NCBI GenBank assembly: GCA_013306675.1
Contig: JABLUY010000130.1
Span: 1 to 64,000, forward strand
Length of the DNA stretch: 64,000 nt
Reading direction: 5' to 3'
Source: Thraustochytrium sp. TN22
Taxonomy: Eukaryota > Sar > Bigyra > Thraustochytrida > Thraustochytriidae
The translations under genes were made by a program, and so were the position numbers. Below, one piece after another: positions 7,887-18,792 of this stretch (within the stretch, counting starts at the first letter, position 1; each line of letters starts with the position of its first letter). The notes beneath the pieces are model-generated. The model saw only the letters and a program-made list of their open reading frames with translations. It had not been told where the DNA came from and did no database searches.

Positions 7887-10022
7887 ATGCCGCACGACGA
7901 GCTGGTTGCGGGCGGCGCCGAGGCATGGGTACTCCAGCGCGTGCGGCGAGGCGGCCTCAAGCTCGTAGACAAGGCGCAGGACGGCAAGCCGGAGGACATG
8001 ACGGCCACGGACAGCCCAGCGTCGCTGCGCAGGGCGTCACGAGCGCCGCAGCGGCCGGCCGTCGAGGCCGAGCGGGGCACCGCGCCGGCGGGCAAGCAGC
8101 GCAAGCCCATCTTGCTGATCCCTGGATTTCTGTCGACCAAGCTGCAGGTGGTGGAGAGCACAGTGCGGCCGGCCTGGGTCGACGAGCTGGTCTGGGAGAA
8201 CCTGACCAAGCTGGGCTTTCAGGGGCCTTTGTTCGGAGGCCCCAAGCGGGAGTTCACCACGGACAACGACGACGACGAGGTGCGTGTCCGCCTGGCCAAC
8301 GACTGGCTCCTCCACCTCACGATGGACCCTTCAGACATGGTCAGCGACCGACCCGGCATCAAGGTCCGCCCGGTGCAGGGCCTGGCCGGCTGTGACTGGC
8401 TCGAGGACAACTGGCTGCTCAAAGGCACGCGCTTCGTGTTCGGGCCTCTAGTGAACGCGCTCGTGGAGAAGGCCGGCTACGAGCGGGGCGTCGACGTCGA
8501 CGCCTGCGGCTACGACTGGCGCGTCCCGCCGCCCGTCTTGGAGGAGCGCGACGCCTTCTTCACCACGACCATGGCGCGCATCGAGACCATGTCCGCGGAG
8601 AACGACGGCCGCCCCGTCGTGTTGGCCTGCCACAGCCTCGGCACCCTCGTCGGCCACTACCTCCTTCTCTTTGCGCTGGCCAAGGAGGGCCAGCAGTGGA
8701 TCGACCGCTACATTGACAGCTACGTGCCGCTCTCTGGCGTTCACCTCGGGAGCCCCGAGACGCTGCCGGTCCTGGTGCGCGGGTCCCGGAACGGCCTCCC
8801 GAGCTTCTTGCTCTCTGAGCAGGCCGCCATGCTGCTTGGACGAACGGTGGGTTCCATCCCGATGCTTCTTCCGGTCGATCGCACGGGTGATATCGAGGGG
8901 CCGCCAGGCCCCCACAGCCTCGGCTGCCCCATCGTCAAGCTCACCGGCATGGTCAGGATGACGCTCGTGCTCGTCGACGCCGGCTACCTCGTGGAGGAGT
9001 ACCTCAATGTCGGCAACCTGAGGCTGCGCCTCAGCTTTGCATCGGCCGAGCTCGAGACGCCCTGGTACGACGCCACGCCCACCATCACCATGCTGGACGA
9101 CGATGGCGCCGCGCTCACCTTCGAGTTCGAGGCGCCCAGCGCCCTTGGAAAGAACGATGAGCTCACGCTCGAGCTCTACGAACAGATGCTCACGCCGGAC
9201 GCCGTCTCGCGTTGCGTGCCGTCGTCCTGGCTGCGCAGCTCCTATGTGGCGGATACCTTTGCGCTTCTGGACCCGCGTCGCCTCCTGTGCCGCGCGACCC
9301 GTAGTCTGGCGGACCTGCTGCCGAACAGCTACGCGCATGGATCCATCGCGGAGGTCGCGCTGAGCCTGCCCAGTGCGACCATGGCTCCCACCCGCCTCGG
9401 GTGCGAGGTGGAGGTCATGATGCGCATCTCGTACGCAGGGCCGGCGCACCTGCACGCAGACCGCGGCGCGCGCATGCCGCATGCCGAGGCGCCCGTCTCT
9501 GGCGCGGCTGCAGGTGACCTCCAGGCCAAGTACTGCTGGTACGCCCCGGTGGACCTCCTCCGCCTCGAGGGCGCCCAGCAGAGCGTCGACACTTGGGAGT
9601 CGCTCGTGAAGAACAGCTTCGTCAAGCGCTCCGCGCCGCCAGTTGCCAAAGTCTTCTCCATTTACGGCGTGGGCAGCAAGACCATGATCTCCTCCGTCTT
9701 CAAGCGCCGCGCCAAGCAGATCCGCACGGGTGTCTTGGCGAGCGACTTTGATATCGATACGTCTGCCACGCTTGACGCGAATTTCGCCAAGGAGCACGGC
9801 CTGAAGATTGAGAAGGGCATCGTCTATGAGCTCCCCTCAGCCACCTCCCCTGCTGGAGACGGCGTCGTGCCTTACGCCAGCCTCTCGCATGCCCGCTCTT
9901 GGTCCGAACATTGCGACGTCACCGTCAAAGAGATTGAAGGCGCCGGCCATCGCACGCTCCTGGCAAACGCCGACCTGCACAACGTCCTCATCGATTATCT
10001 CCTCGAGCCGGAGAGCGAGTGA
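7887..10022 (+). CDS. LCAT/PDAT-family acyltransferase, paralog 2
   Basis: The 711-residue product shares its plan with its two neighbours. The ATG at 7887 (MPHDELVAGG) is chosen because the following MTATDSPASLRRA matches VTATDSPTSIRKA near the start of paralog 3. The oxyanion region is ILLIPGFLSTKLQVVEST, the nucleophile Ser250 lies in LACHSLGTLVGHYLL, and the acid and base are Asp658 in GDGVVPY and His688 in AGHRTLL. The beta-rich insertion (about 360-450, including LRLSFASAELETPWY and LTFEFEAPSALG) is clearly homologous to that of paralogs 1 and 3. Conserved SVFKRRAKQI near the C-terminus is shared with paralog 3. No signal peptide is evident. Probable role: phospholipid acyltransferase or phospholipase A; the substrate is not determined. 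Confidence 0.85.
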   Translation: MPHDELVAGGAEAWVLQRVRRGGLKLVDKAQDGKPEDMTATDSPASLRRASRAPQRPAVEAERGTAPAGKQRKPILLIPGFLSTKLQVVESTVRPAWVDELVWENLTKLGFQGPLFGGPKREFTTDNDDDEVRVRLANDWLLHLTMDPSDMVSDRPGIKVRPVQGLAGCDWLEDNWLLKGTRFVFGPLVNALVEKAGYERGVDVDACGYDWRVPPPVLEERDAFFTTTMARIETMSAENDGRPVVLACHSLGTLVGHYLLLFALAKEGQQWIDRYIDSYVPLSGVHLGSPETLPVLVRGSRNGLPSFLLSEQAAMLLGRTVGSIPMLLPVDRTGDIEGPPGPHSLGCPIVKLTGMVRMTLVLVDAGYLVEEYLNVGNLRLRLSFASAELETPWYDATPTITMLDDDGAALTFEFEAPSALGKNDELTLELYEQMLTPDAVSRCVPSSWLRSSYVADTFALLDPRRLLCRATRSLADLLPNSYAHGSIAEVALSLPSATMAPTRLGCEVEVMMRISYAGPAHLHADRGARMPHAEAPVSGAAAGDLQAKYCWYAPVDLLRLEGAQQSVDTWESLVKNSFVKRSAPPVAKVFSIYGVGSKTMISSVFKRRAKQIRTGVLASDFDIDTSATLDANFAKEHGLKIEKGIVYELPSATSPAGDGVVPYASLSHARSWSEHCDVTVKEIEGAGHRTLLANADLHNVLIDYLLEPESE

Positions 10023-10880
10023 GTGAGAGCGGGAGCGCACCGTGCGCGCGCCGCGAGCGCGACAGGTCCTGTCTCAAGCTGCAAGCTGCAGCGAACAAGA
10101 AATTCCAAAGACCAAATGAACAATGACTGAACATTACGGCGCTCGTATCCGAGTCCTCTTTCTTTTCTTCCCGCCGTCATGGCGCGCTCGCTGCGCTCAT
10201 GTGCGACCGCTGCGCTCATGTGCGACCGCTGCGCTCATGTGCGACCGCTGCGCTCATGTGCGACCGGGACGTGGCGGTCCCTGACGGACGCGAGAAACCT
10301 ATGCGCGTGCAACGTTTGAGGGCCAGGGCCAGGGCCAGGGCGCCCAGTCGAAGACGTCTCCTTTCTCGATGTAAGTGATGGCGTAGTAAGGCTGTAAGTG
10401 ATGGCGTGGGAAGGCTGCTGTCGATGGCCCTGATTTTGGCAGGTCAAGGTCGCGGGGCGCTCGCCTCCATTCGGCTCCTCCACGCCACGTCCAGCGTACG
10501 TGCTACCGTGTGGCGGCGACCTACCAGTGGTGGCATCATGTACCACCATGGCCGAAGGAGAGCGCTTGATGCTCGCAGAGCAGTTGCGAGCTTGATCGAT
10601 CCCGGCGCCGCCTCGCGCTGCCGCCGCGCGCCGCCTGGCTGGTCGTCACGGATCCGTCACGGGTCCTCACGGCGTCCTCGCGGTCCTCGCCCGCAGAACC
10701 AGGTTCGCTTCGGCGGGCGCGGGGACCCTCCGTTCTGCGTCGCGTGGCGTGCCAGTTCGGGGTCCGGGGCCGCGCGCGATTGCCAGGAAACATCAACGTG
10801 ATGGCGTCCGCGGGCCCGCAAAGCTGCAACCAGGTCCTCGCCTCGCGCTTGGCCGCCGCCGCGCAGCGCAGCGCTCAAGG
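10023..10880. other. Gap between LCAT-like 2 and 3
   Basis: This 858-bp same-strand gap holds the 19-bp tandem repeat at 10190-10265 and otherwise no recognisable gene. It should contain the 3' end of paralog 2 and the promoter of paralog 3. Confidence 0.5.
10190..10265. repeat. 19-bp tandem repeat, four near-perfect copies
   Basis: The unit GCTGCGCTCATGTGCGACC is repeated at 10190, 10209, 10228 and 10247 with no spacer, about 170 bp downstream of the LCAT-like 2 stop. Confidence 0.95.
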
Positions 10881-13076
10881 ATGGCGCACGGCAGCAAGAC
10901 CACGGAGCTGGCGACGGCGAAAGGCGAGGAGAGCGTCGGGCCTCTGCAGCACGGCAGCGGCGCCGCCAGGGCCGTGGACAAGGCGCAGCAAAGCGTACCG
11001 GAGGAGGTGACGGCGACCGACAGCCCGACGTCCATACGCAAGGCGCCCCGCGAGGTGCGAGGCCCGGAGACGCCGGCGGAGCCCGGCCGCGCGCCGGCGG
11101 GTCGCACGCGCAGGCCGGTCGTGCTCATCCCCGGTTTCCTCTCGTCTGCGCTCGAGGTCGTGGAGAGCGACCTGCGGCCGGACTGGGCGGGCAAGCGTAT
11201 CTGGGAGAACCTTATCGGGCTCGGCTTCTTGGGCGACCCGACCGCGGGCAAGCCCAAGCGGCGGTTCACCACTGCCAATGACGACGACCCTGTACAAGTA
11301 AGCCTGGCAAACGACTGGCTCTACCACATTACACTCGAGCCGGACATGGAGAGCGACCGGCCGGGCATCAAGGTCAGGCCCAAGTCCGGTTTGGGCGGCG
11401 CCGACTACATGAACCCGAGCTGGCTGCTGAGCTCTATCGGCTTCATCTTTGGCCCGCTCATCGAAGCGCTCGTCGCCAAGGCAGGCTACGTGCGCGAGGT
11501 CGACCTCACAGCGTGCCCGTACGACTGGCGCGTCGGCCCTCTCGTTCTCGAGAGACGCGATGGCTACTTCTCCAAGACGCTGGACAGGATCGAGACCATG
11601 GTCGCGGACAACGCGGGCCGCCCGGTCGTCCTCATGTGCCACAGCCTCGGCACGCTCGTGGGCGAGTATCTTCTCCGTTTCGCCCTCGCGAACAAGGGCC
11701 AGGCGTGGCTCGACGAGCACATCGACATCTACGTCCCGCTGAGCGCCGTGCACCGCGGGTCGCCGGAGACCACGCAGGTCATTGTTCGCGGAAGCCGCAA
11801 CGGGATCCCGACCTGGCTGCTGAGCGACGAGGCGGCGCTCTTCCTCGGCCGTGGCCTCTCCATGACGCCGCTTCTCCTGCCCGTCGACGGCGACGGCCGC
11901 GTGCAGGAGCAACTGCCGCCTCAGAGCCGCGTCGGCCTGCCCATCGTCAAGGTCACGGGCGCCCTGCGCGTCACACTCGTAAGCATCGACATGTGCCACC
12001 TCGCACGGAGCTTCTCGGACCTGGGCAGCCTTCGCATGCGCATCCGTTTTGGCGACGCTGACCTGGCCACCCCGTGGTATACGGCACTCCCGACGGCCGC
12101 TGTCTCGCCGCTCGACGAGGACGACGAGGCGCTAACCTTCGAGATGGAAGCGCCCGTGAGCCTGGGCCAGGGCGACGACAGCATCACGTTGGAGCTCTTT
12201 GAGCAGCTGCTCAGGCCTGACGCCGTGGCCTGCTGCTTCCCCATGAGCTGCCTGCGCGGCTCTGTGGTTACATCGGTCTTTGACGACCTCGTTCCGAGTC
12301 GTGTGCTCTGCCGCGTCACGCGCAGCCTCAAAGCCGTCCTCCCTACGGACTACGTGGCCGGGGCGTCCGCGGAGGTCTCCCTTGCGCTCCCCGGGGCCTG
12401 CAAAAGCGCCTCGCGCCGCGGCTGCCACGCAGAGACCGTCCTTCGGCTGACCTGGGCCGACCCAGGCTTTCTCCACCGCGAGCGCGGCGCGGTTCTCGCC
12501 TCGGACCACCTCGCGCCGGTCTCCGCCCTGAGCCCGCACGCGCTCGCGACCCCGAGCTCCCGGTACCACTTCTACACGCCCATTGACCTGCTGCGACTCG
12601 AGGGCGCCGACCAGTCCATCAGCGTCTGGGAGGGATACATGCAGGACCCAATGATCAAGCGTTCCGCACCGCCTGTGAAGAACGTCTTCGCGGTCTATGG
12701 GATCAACAGCCCCACGATGATCTCCTCCGTCTTCAAGCGGCGCGCGAAGCAGGTGCGGAAGGAGACGCTCGCCAGCGACTTTGAGGTGGATACATCCACC
12801 AAGCTGGACGCCTCCTTCGCCAAGGCGCGCGGCTACAAGCTCGAAAAGGGTGTGCTCTACGAGACGCCGAGCTCTCCGCAAGTGGGCGGCGTCCGGCGGT
12901 CCGGCGACGGCGTCGTGCCCTACGAGGGCCTCCGCCACGTGCAGACCTGGGCCAATGACTGCAACCTCACTGTCAAGGAGCTCCAGGGCGCGGGTCACAG
13001 GGAGATGCTGGCCACCTCTGAGCTGCACAACCTTCTTATCGACATGCTTCTCGCGCCCGATGTCGGCCACAACTAA
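10881..13076 (+). CDS. LCAT/PDAT-family acyltransferase, paralog 3
   Basis: The 731-residue product is closest to paralog 2, judged by eye from shared TATDSP, ISSVFKRRAKQ and SLGTLVG stretches. The ATG at 10881 (MAHGSKTTEL) is the last good start before the conserved N-terminal segment. Oxyanion region VVLIPGFLSSALEVVES; nucleophile Ser255 in LMCHSLGTLVGEYLL; Asp676 in GDGVVPY; His706 in AGHREML. The beta-rich insertion (about 365-455, including LRMRIRFGDADLATPWY and LTFEMEAPVSLG) is present. All triad residues are intact, so three active enzymes are likely. It converges with the golgin gene, with a 181-bp gap. Confidence 0.85.
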   Translation: MAHGSKTTELATAKGEESVGPLQHGSGAARAVDKAQQSVPEEVTATDSPTSIRKAPREVRGPETPAEPGRAPAGRTRRPVVLIPGFLSSALEVVESDLRPDWAGKRIWENLIGLGFLGDPTAGKPKRRFTTANDDDPVQVSLANDWLYHITLEPDMESDRPGIKVRPKSGLGGADYMNPSWLLSSIGFIFGPLIEALVAKAGYVREVDLTACPYDWRVGPLVLERRDGYFSKTLDRIETMVADNAGRPVVLMCHSLGTLVGEYLLRFALANKGQAWLDEHIDIYVPLSAVHRGSPETTQVIVRGSRNGIPTWLLSDEAALFLGRGLSMTPLLLPVDGDGRVQEQLPPQSRVGLPIVKVTGALRVTLVSIDMCHLARSFSDLGSLRMRIRFGDADLATPWYTALPTAAVSPLDEDDEALTFEMEAPVSLGQGDDSITLELFEQLLRPDAVACCFPMSCLRGSVVTSVFDDLVPSRVLCRVTRSLKAVLPTDYVAGASAEVSLALPGACKSASRRGCHAETVLRLTWADPGFLHRERGAVLASDHLAPVSALSPHALATPSSRYHFYTPIDLLRLEGADQSISVWEGYMQDPMIKRSAPPVKNVFAVYGINSPTMISSVFKRRAKQVRKETLASDFEVDTSTKLDASFAKARGYKLEKGVLYETPSSPQVGGVRRSGDGVVPYEGLRHVQTWANDCNLTVKELQGAGHREMLATSELHNLLIDMLLAPDVGHN

Positions 13077-13257
13077 GCCGAGAAGCCTCCTTCTTGACTT
13101 GTTTGCTCCTCGCGCCTGATACTGGTCACCGCGAATCCGCCTGCTCCAACGAACTTGTTCCTCGTGCCCAATCGGTGTCAACTTGAACAGCCCGAGGTTT
13201 TGCCCGCCGGGGACAAAAATGAAATCGATTCATTTGTACTGTGCATCATCATCATCA

Positions 13258-16200
13258 TCAGCCAAAGAAGCGCCCGACAACGCTAGGGAGCGAGACTGCC
13301 GCGCCCTCGGCGGAGATGCGCTCGCGGACCGCGTCCAGCTCCTCCGGAGCGAGTTGGAGGATGGTGCCGATGACCGGCATAAGCGTCTTTCGCTCGTCCG
13401 GGGTCGTGGCCACCATGTACTTGTAAACAACGTGCTTGAGATACCTGAGATTCTCCTCGGCGCGCTGCGCGTCGCCCTCGTCGCTCGAGGTGAGCGTCTG
13501 CGTGCGAGCCGCCGACCGTCGGAGATCGCGCACCTCTTCCTTGAGCACGCGCACCTGCTCGGTGAGGAGGCGGTGCTCGGAGGCCTGGTCGTCCGCGTAG
13601 GCCTTGAGTTCGTCCATCTCGCGCTGCCAGACGATGCGCTCGCGCGCGTGCGCCGTGTGTAAGGCGTCGAGCTGATCGACAAAGAGTCCCTGTGAGTGAG
13701 ACGCGACCGAGGCGGCGTCGCCGCCCGCGTCCTGGTCCGAGGGCGGCCCAGGAACGCCTGCCGCGGCAGCGGCCGCGATGAGCGGGTCCATGACGTCGTG
13801 GCGAGAACCGCCGCTGCCGTGACGCCGGCCCAGATTGGCTGCCTCGTCAAGGCTGGAGAGGCTGGTCCGGCGGCGACCTGGCCCGTGGAAGGAGGAGGCC
13901 CCATTGCCGCTCGTGGCCACGCTGTCGAGCGAGGCGGAGGACTTGAGCCGCTCGTTGGGCGGACTGGCCAGCGTGTCGGTGTCCGGCTCGGCGCCCGTCT
14001 CCTCGGGCTCCAGCTCCCCGTGGGCGTCGCCGCCGTTCGCGTAGCGCGCGGAGGACTTCCAGGATGCGTTGTGCGACTGCACGCGCGCGCCGGCGCGGAA
14101 GGACGCCGGCCGGGTGCTGGCCGCAGCCGCCACGGCGGCCTGCGCCTTTTCGAGCCGCTGCTGCAGCTCCTCGATCTCCTGCTTGGCGGCCGCGTGCGCG
14201 CTCTCGATGCGCTTGCGCTCGGTATGTGCCTCGGCCGCGGCGCGCTCAGCCTGCTCACGGCCCGCGCGCCCGGCCGCAACCTCTTGCTCTAGCGCCGCGA
14301 GCCGGCGTTGCGCGTCCTCGACGGCCGCCTCGTGCTCGCGGCGCGCGGCCTCGAGCGCCTCCTCGTGTGAGGCAGAGAGCCGCTGGCGCATGTCGTCAAA
14401 GCGCTCCGCAATGGAGGCCTCGAGGGCGGCGCGGGACTTCTCGGCGGCGGCGAGGTCGCGGCGCGCGGCCGAGAGCGCGATGCCCACGCTCTCCTTGTCC
14501 GCCTGGATCGCCTCGATCTCCTCCTGCTTCTTGTCCACTTGCCGCGTCACACGCGCCAGCTCCGATTCGAGCTGGCTGCGCAGCTTCGCCTCCTCGGCCT
14601 TGGACTTGGCGTCCACCTTCTTGGCGCCCTCCTTGGCGGCCTTGACGGCCAGCTGCGCGTTGCGCCGTGCCTTGGCCAGGTCCGTCTCTACGTGCTCCTT
14701 CTCCGCAAGCGCCCATGCCGCCTGCTCCCGGAGCTCTTGCATCTGGTGCTCCAGCTCCTTGCGCACGACCACCTCCACGGTCTCCGGCAAGGCGTACCGC
14801 TTGCCGCTTGCCCATTGTGCAAAGGTCTCCGTATCCACCCAGCGCACCTGCGCGTTCGCGACGCGCACCGCGACCCAGCGGCGGCCCTCCGCGTCCACCA
14901 CGCACACGGCGTCGGCGGCCGGGTCAAAGCCCACTGGCGCCTCCTGCTCGGCGCGCTGAGACGCCTGAAGGCTTTCGGCCTCGGCCCGCGCTTGTGCGAC
15001 CATCTCCTTGAGCTTGGCGATGAAGGTCTCGTGGCCCTGGACGACCTCAGCGAGCCGCTCGCGCTCGCGTTCCGCCTCGACGCGCTCCTGCCCTTGCTGA
15101 TTTTGGGCGATCTGCGCACGCTCGCGCTCCGCGGCGCGCTCGGCCTGGCGCTGCGCCTCGAGGGCGCCGCGCCACTGTGCGAGCGCCCTTGTCTGCCGTC
15201 GTCGGGCCACACTCGACGTGCCCACGAGCCGAAAGACAGCCGCCGCGTGCGCGTGCCGGGCCGCGTTCCGCTCCTCCGTCGTCTTGCTCAGGCGCTCCTT
15301 GAGGATCTTGAATCGCTTCCCCAGCTCCGCGCTGCGCTTGCGCCACTGCTGCACGTCGCGCTCGAGCTTGGCCCGCTCCTCTTCCGCCACCTTTTCCCGC
15401 TCGCGCAGTGCCGCCACTTGCGCGCTCGCCACCATTTGCGCATCCAGCACGAGTTGCTCCCGTGACTCCGCCAGCGCGAGCGCCACCACCGCGGAGTCCA
15501 TCTCTGACGCCGATGCACTCTCCGTGCCACCCGTCACGAGCTGCTCTCGCGCCTCCGCAAGCTTCTGCTCCGCGAGGAGCGCTTCATTCTGGCGTTGCAG
15601 CTCCTCCAGCTGCTGACGCAGGCTCTGCAGAGCCACGCTGTCGGCGGCATCAGCGGGAGGCTCGGCAGCGGCTCCGGCAGCGCGCATCTCTGCAAGCTGC
15701 ATGTGCGCCTCGGCAAGCTGCGCGCGCAGCTCGTCAACCATGTCGTCAGAAGGACCGGCTGCGCGTTTGACCGCCTCGCGCTGCTCCGCGAGAAGCTCCT
15801 CGTTCTGGTTCTGCAGCCCTTGCAGCTGTTCCCGTAGGGCTTGAGAGCCGTCCTCCTCCGCTGCGTGGTTGCTTACGTCTACGTCTCCATCCGGCAGCCT
15901 CTCGGCAGCGGCGCTGGCTGCTTGCAAGTCCGCGACCTGCTGCAGCGCGTTGGTGAGCTGCTCGCGCAGAGCCTCGACCTCCTCGTCGGGCGCGCCAGCG
16001 GCGCTCTCGGCCGCCTCGCGCTGCTCGGCGAGAAGCGCGTCGTTCTGGTTCTGGAGCTCTTGCACCTGCTGCCGCAGGGCGTCGAGATCCTCGTTGGCAG
16101 TCGCTGCGGCATCCTCGAGCTGCTGTCGCGCGGCCTCGGCTTGCTTATCCGCAGCGCCAGCGGCGAGCGCTGCCATCTCGCCCTGCTCCGCGAGGAGTTG

Positions 16201-17673
16201 CTCGTTCCGGGCCTGCAATTCTTGGAGCTGCTCCCGCAGCGTTTTGAGCTCTTCCTCCGCAGCGCCGGCCTCGCGCTGCTCCGCGAGGAGCTCCTCGTTG
16301 CGGTGCTGCAGATCTGTGAGCTGCTGCCGAACGCCCGCGAGCTCCTCGTCGGCAGCCTTGGTCGTGTCCGCGAGCTGCTGACGCAGCGCCCGGAGCTCGC
16401 CGTCGCCGTCGGCGCCGGATGCACGCTCCGCCAGCTCGCGGCGTTCCGCGAGAAGCTCCTCGTGCTGATTCTGGAGCTCCTGGAGCTGCTCGTGCAGTGC
16501 CTGAGCCTGATCCGCGCCAGAACGGGTGGTGTCTGCATTGTCGCGCTGCACGTCGAGCTGCTCGTGTGCCTCGGCGAGCTGCAAGCGCAGCACTTTGAGC
16601 TCTTCCTCCGCAGCGCCGGTTGCAGAGGCGGCCGCCTCGCGCTGCTCCGCGAGGAGCTCCTCGTTGCGGGCTTGCGTCTCCTGATGCTGCTGGCGCAGGG
16701 CCTGAAGCTCCTCCTGTGCCGCGGTCGCGCCCCCTGCGTCGGCACGCGCCTCCGCAAGCTGCGAGCGCAGCGCCGCAAGTTCCTCGTCCTTCGCGGCGGC
16801 AGCGCCGGCCTCGCGCTCCGTAGCTTCGTGCTGCTCCGCGACGACCTGCTCGTGACGGGCCTGCAGCTCAGCAAGCTGCTGCGCCTGGGCCTCGCTTGTG
16901 CTTTGAAGGTCGGCGAAGCGCGCGTGGGCGTGCGCGAGGTCATCCTGGAGCTGCTGGGCGTGGGCCGCGGTCTCGCGCAGGGCGCTAAGCTCCTCGCGCA
17001 CAGTGTGCAGCTCCTGCACGGCAGCGTCGCGGACCGCGAGCTGGTCGCGTAGATCGGCGGCCTCGGCCTCGAGCGCGCTGATCTTCTCGGCGAGCGGCGC
17101 GGCCTCGTCCTTGGCGCGCTTCTCGGCGGCCTCCACATCAACGAGGCCGCCGCGCACCATGGTCTGGAGGCTGTCCACGTTGACCTCCAGCTCCTCAATG
17201 CGCTGGGTCTTGGCGGCCAGGTCGGCGCGCAGCGCGGCCGTGGCCTGGTCTGCGGCGGCCTGGTCCTCCTTGGCCTTGGCGTAGCGCGTCTGGAGCGCCT
17301 TGAACTTGGGCAAGATCTCGCGCAGCTTCTTCATGGCCTCGTCCTTCTTGCGCACGGCGTCGGCGAGCGCAGCGGCGTCGCCGCTGCCGCCGCTGTCGGC
17401 TCCCGCCGCGTCCGCGTCCGCATCCGCGCCCGCGCCGTTCGTCGCACTGGCGTCAGCGTTGGCAGCGTCGGCATTGGCGCTGGCCTCATGGCCGTCCGCG
17501 TCGGCGGCCCCCTGGCCGTTCTCGGCGGCGGCTTGGAGCTCTTGCACGCGCGCCTGCAGCCGCTGCACCTCCTCGTCGCGCAGCTTGAGCTGCTTGGTCT
17601 TCTTGCGGATGAAGCGCAGGAGGTCGGCGCGGCTGGGCTCGCCGGCCTCGCCGGCCTCGCCTGCCTCCGCCAT
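13258..17673 (-). CDS. GRIP-domain golgin (long coiled-coil Golgi tether)
   Basis: The 1471-residue product starts at the ATG at 17673 ([19 protein letters not shown]). Golgins with a C-terminal GRIP domain bind Arl1-GTP on trans-Golgi membranes and catch transport vesicles. Almost the whole protein is heptad-rich coiled coil with many LRQQLEELQ-type repeats (about 200-700). A non-coil island around 880-940 contains [20 protein letters not shown]. The C-terminal GRIP domain (about 1400-1450) reads [13 protein letters not shown] then [16 protein letters not shown], matching the family pattern with the Tyr needed for Arl1. The N-terminal [18 protein letters not shown] resembles other GRIP golgins. 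Internal coil repeats make the DNA itself repetitive. It shares a 174-bp divergent gap with the LpxD-like gene. Confidence 0.88.
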   Translation of the reverse strand: MAEAGEAGEAGEPSRADLLRFIRKKTKQLKLRDEEVQRLQARVQELQAAAENGQGAADADGHEASANADAANADASATNGAGADADADAAGADSGGSGDAAALADAVRKKDEAMKKLREILPKFKALQTRYAKAKEDQAAADQATAALRADLAAKTQRIEELEVNVDSLQTMVRGGLVDVEAAEKRAKDEAAPLAEKISALEAEAADLRDQLAVRDAAVQELHTVREELSALRETAAHAQQLQDDLAHAHARFADLQSTSEAQAQQLAELQARHEQVVAEQHEATEREAGAAAAKDEELAALRSQLAEARADAGGATAAQEELQALRQQHQETQARNEELLAEQREAAASATGAAEEELKVLRLQLAEAHEQLDVQRDNADTTRSGADQAQALHEQLQELQNQHEELLAERRELAERASGADGDGELRALRQQLADTTKAADEELAGVRQQLTDLQHRNEELLAEQREAGAAEEELKTLREQLQELQARNEQLLAEQGEMAALAAGAADKQAEAARQQLEDAAATANEDLDALRQQVQELQNQNDALLAEQREAAESAAGAPDEEVEALREQLTNALQQVADLQAASAAAERLPDGDVDVSNHAAEEDGSQALREQLQGLQNQNEELLAEQREAVKRAAGPSDDMVDELRAQLAEAHMQLAEMRAAGAAAEPPADAADSVALQSLRQQLEELQRQNEALLAEQKLAEAREQLVTGGTESASASEMDSAVVALALAESREQLVLDAQMVASAQVAALREREKVAEEERAKLERDVQQWRKRSAELGKRFKILKERLSKTTEERNAARHAHAAAVFRLVGTSSVARRRQTRALAQWRGALEAQRQAERAAERERAQIAQNQQGQERVEAERERERLAEVVQGHETFIAKLKEMVAQARAEAESLQASQRAEQEAPVGFDPAADAVCVVDAEGRRWVAVRVANAQVRWVDTETFAQWASGKRYALPETVEVVVRKELEHQMQELREQAAWALAEKEHVETDLAKARRNAQLAVKAAKEGAKKVDAKSKAEEAKLRSQLESELARVTRQVDKKQEEIEAIQADKESVGIALSAARRDLAAAEKSRAALEASIAERFDDMRQRLSASHEEALEAARREHEAAVEDAQRRLAALEQEVAAGRAGREQAERAAAEAHTERKRIESAHAAAKQEIEELQQRLEKAQAAVAAAASTRPASFRAGARVQSHNASWKSSARYANGGDAHGELEPEETGAEPDTDTLASPPNERLKSSASLDSVATSGNGASSFHGPGRRRTSLSSLDEAANLGRRHGSGGSRHDVMDPLIAAAAAAGVPGPPSDQDAGGDAASVASHSQGLFVDQLDALHTAHARERIVWQREMDELKAYADDQASEHRLLTEQVRVLKEEVRDLRRSAARTQTLTSSDEGDAQRAEENLRYLKHVVYKYMVATTPDERKTLMPVIGTILQLAPEELDAVRERISAEGAAVSLPSVVGRFFG

Positions 17674-17847
17674 GCCCGCGCGCCGCCGCGCGCCCGCCCG
17701 CGCCGCCGCCGCCAGCCTGGTCTGCGGCGCCGCGCGTCACCTCGTTGCTCGCCAACTTTCAAAAACGCCGCGCCTCCATCGGCAAGGCGCCATCCATCCA
17801 TCCATCCAACCCAGGGCGGCGCGGCGCGCGCGGCGCGCGGCGGCGGC
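17674..17847. promoter_or_regulatory. Compact bidirectional promoter, golgin (-) / LpxD-like (+)
   Basis: Only 174 bp separates the two start codons, the shortest divergent gap in the window. The two genes must share core promoter space. A short CCAT run (17790-17805) is the only repeat seen. Confidence 0.55.
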
Positions 17848-18784
17848 ATGCGCGCGAGCGCGAGGCTGCTGTCCGCGGTGGCGGCCAGCGCGCGCGTGCA
17901 CCCGAGCGCCGTGCTGGTGGGCGAGGTGGCGCTGGGCGCGGGCTGCGAGGTGGGGCCGCACGCCGTGCTGGGGCCCGACGTGCGCGTGGGCGCCGGCAGC
18001 GTGCTGGGCGCGCACGTGGTGCTGCAGTATGCCACGCTCGGCCGCCGATGCGTGCTGCACCCGGGCGTCAAGGTCGGCCAGGACGGCTTCGGCTTTCACG
18101 TGGCGGTCGCCGACGGCGCCGACCACGCCAAGAAGCCGCAGACGCTGCGCGTCGTCATTGGCGACGATGTTGAGATTGGGTGCGTTGCGCGCTGGTGCTG
18201 CGTGCCTGCTTGCCTGCTTGCCGAAGCACGGGCGACTGACGTGAGACTATGCTCAGCGCGAACTGCACCATCGACCGCGGCAGCTGGCGGGACACCTGCA
18301 TTGGCAGCGGGACCAAGCTGGACAATCTGGTGAGTTGAACATTTCGTCGCGTCGCGTCGCGTCGCATCGCGCCGTACCGAGAAAGGGAGGAGAGCGGTGT
18401 TTTACGTATTATATGGTGTGGAAGACGGCTCGAGTGCGTGCTCGCTTGCGAGCAGGTGCACGTGCATGCGAACGAATCGCCGGCTGACGCACGCAGATAC
18501 AAGTTGGGCACAATGTGCACATTGGCGCGCGGTGCCTCATCGCCGCGCAGGTGGGCATCGCCGGCAGCACGACGGTGGGCAACGGCGTCCTCATCGGCGG
18601 GCAGGCCGGGATCGCACAGCATCTCACCATCGGCGACGGCGCGCAGATCGCAGCCAAGAGTGGCGTCATGCGCGACGTGCCGGCCAGGGCGCAGGTCGGC
18701 GGCGTTCCAGCCGTGCCGATCCGGCAATTCCATCGGCAGACGGTTGCCACGCACAAGCTGGCGGAGAAGCACAGGAGCAACTAG
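17848..18784 (+). CDS. LpxD-like UDP-3-O-acylglucosamine N-acyltransferase (three exons)
   Basis: Exons 17848-18179, 18257-18329 and 18497-18784 give 230 residues. Bacterial LpxD adds the second acyl chain in lipid A synthesis; plants keep a mitochondrial homolog. The introns are GG|GTGCGT...TCAG (77 bp) and CTG|GTGAGT...GCAG (167 bp), and splicing gives continuous homology: [44 protein letters not shown]. The left-handed beta-helix hexapeptides are clear, and the His of GHNVHIG matches catalytic H239 (IAHNV) of E. coli Lpx[12 protein letters not shown] matches VVGADGFGY. The bacterial N-terminal uridine-binding domain is missing (E. coli 341 residues), so the substrate may differ. The start at 17848 gives a basic N-terminus ([17 protein letters not shown]) that could be a mitochondrial presequence. 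The stop lies 8 bp from the RNF25-like stop. Confidence 0.88.
18330..18496 (+). other. Second intron of the LpxD-like gene, with pentamer repeat
   Basis: This 167-bp intron begins GTGAGT and ends ACGCAG. Positions about 18343-18373 are a CGTCG/CATCG pentamer run, like the one in the NC2-alpha intron. Splicing is required to keep the beta-helix frame. Confidence 0.85.
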
Positions 18785-18792
18785 CTCGCGAG

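Noticed and set aside
4868-13076. LCAT trio as a bacterial-type operon
   Set aside because: Gaps of 697 and 858 bp with satellites and eukaryotic context point to three separate transcription units from tandem duplication.
13183-17052. Several long plus-strand frames opposite the golgin
   Set aside because: They are shadow frames of a heptad-rich coding sequence with skewed codon use.
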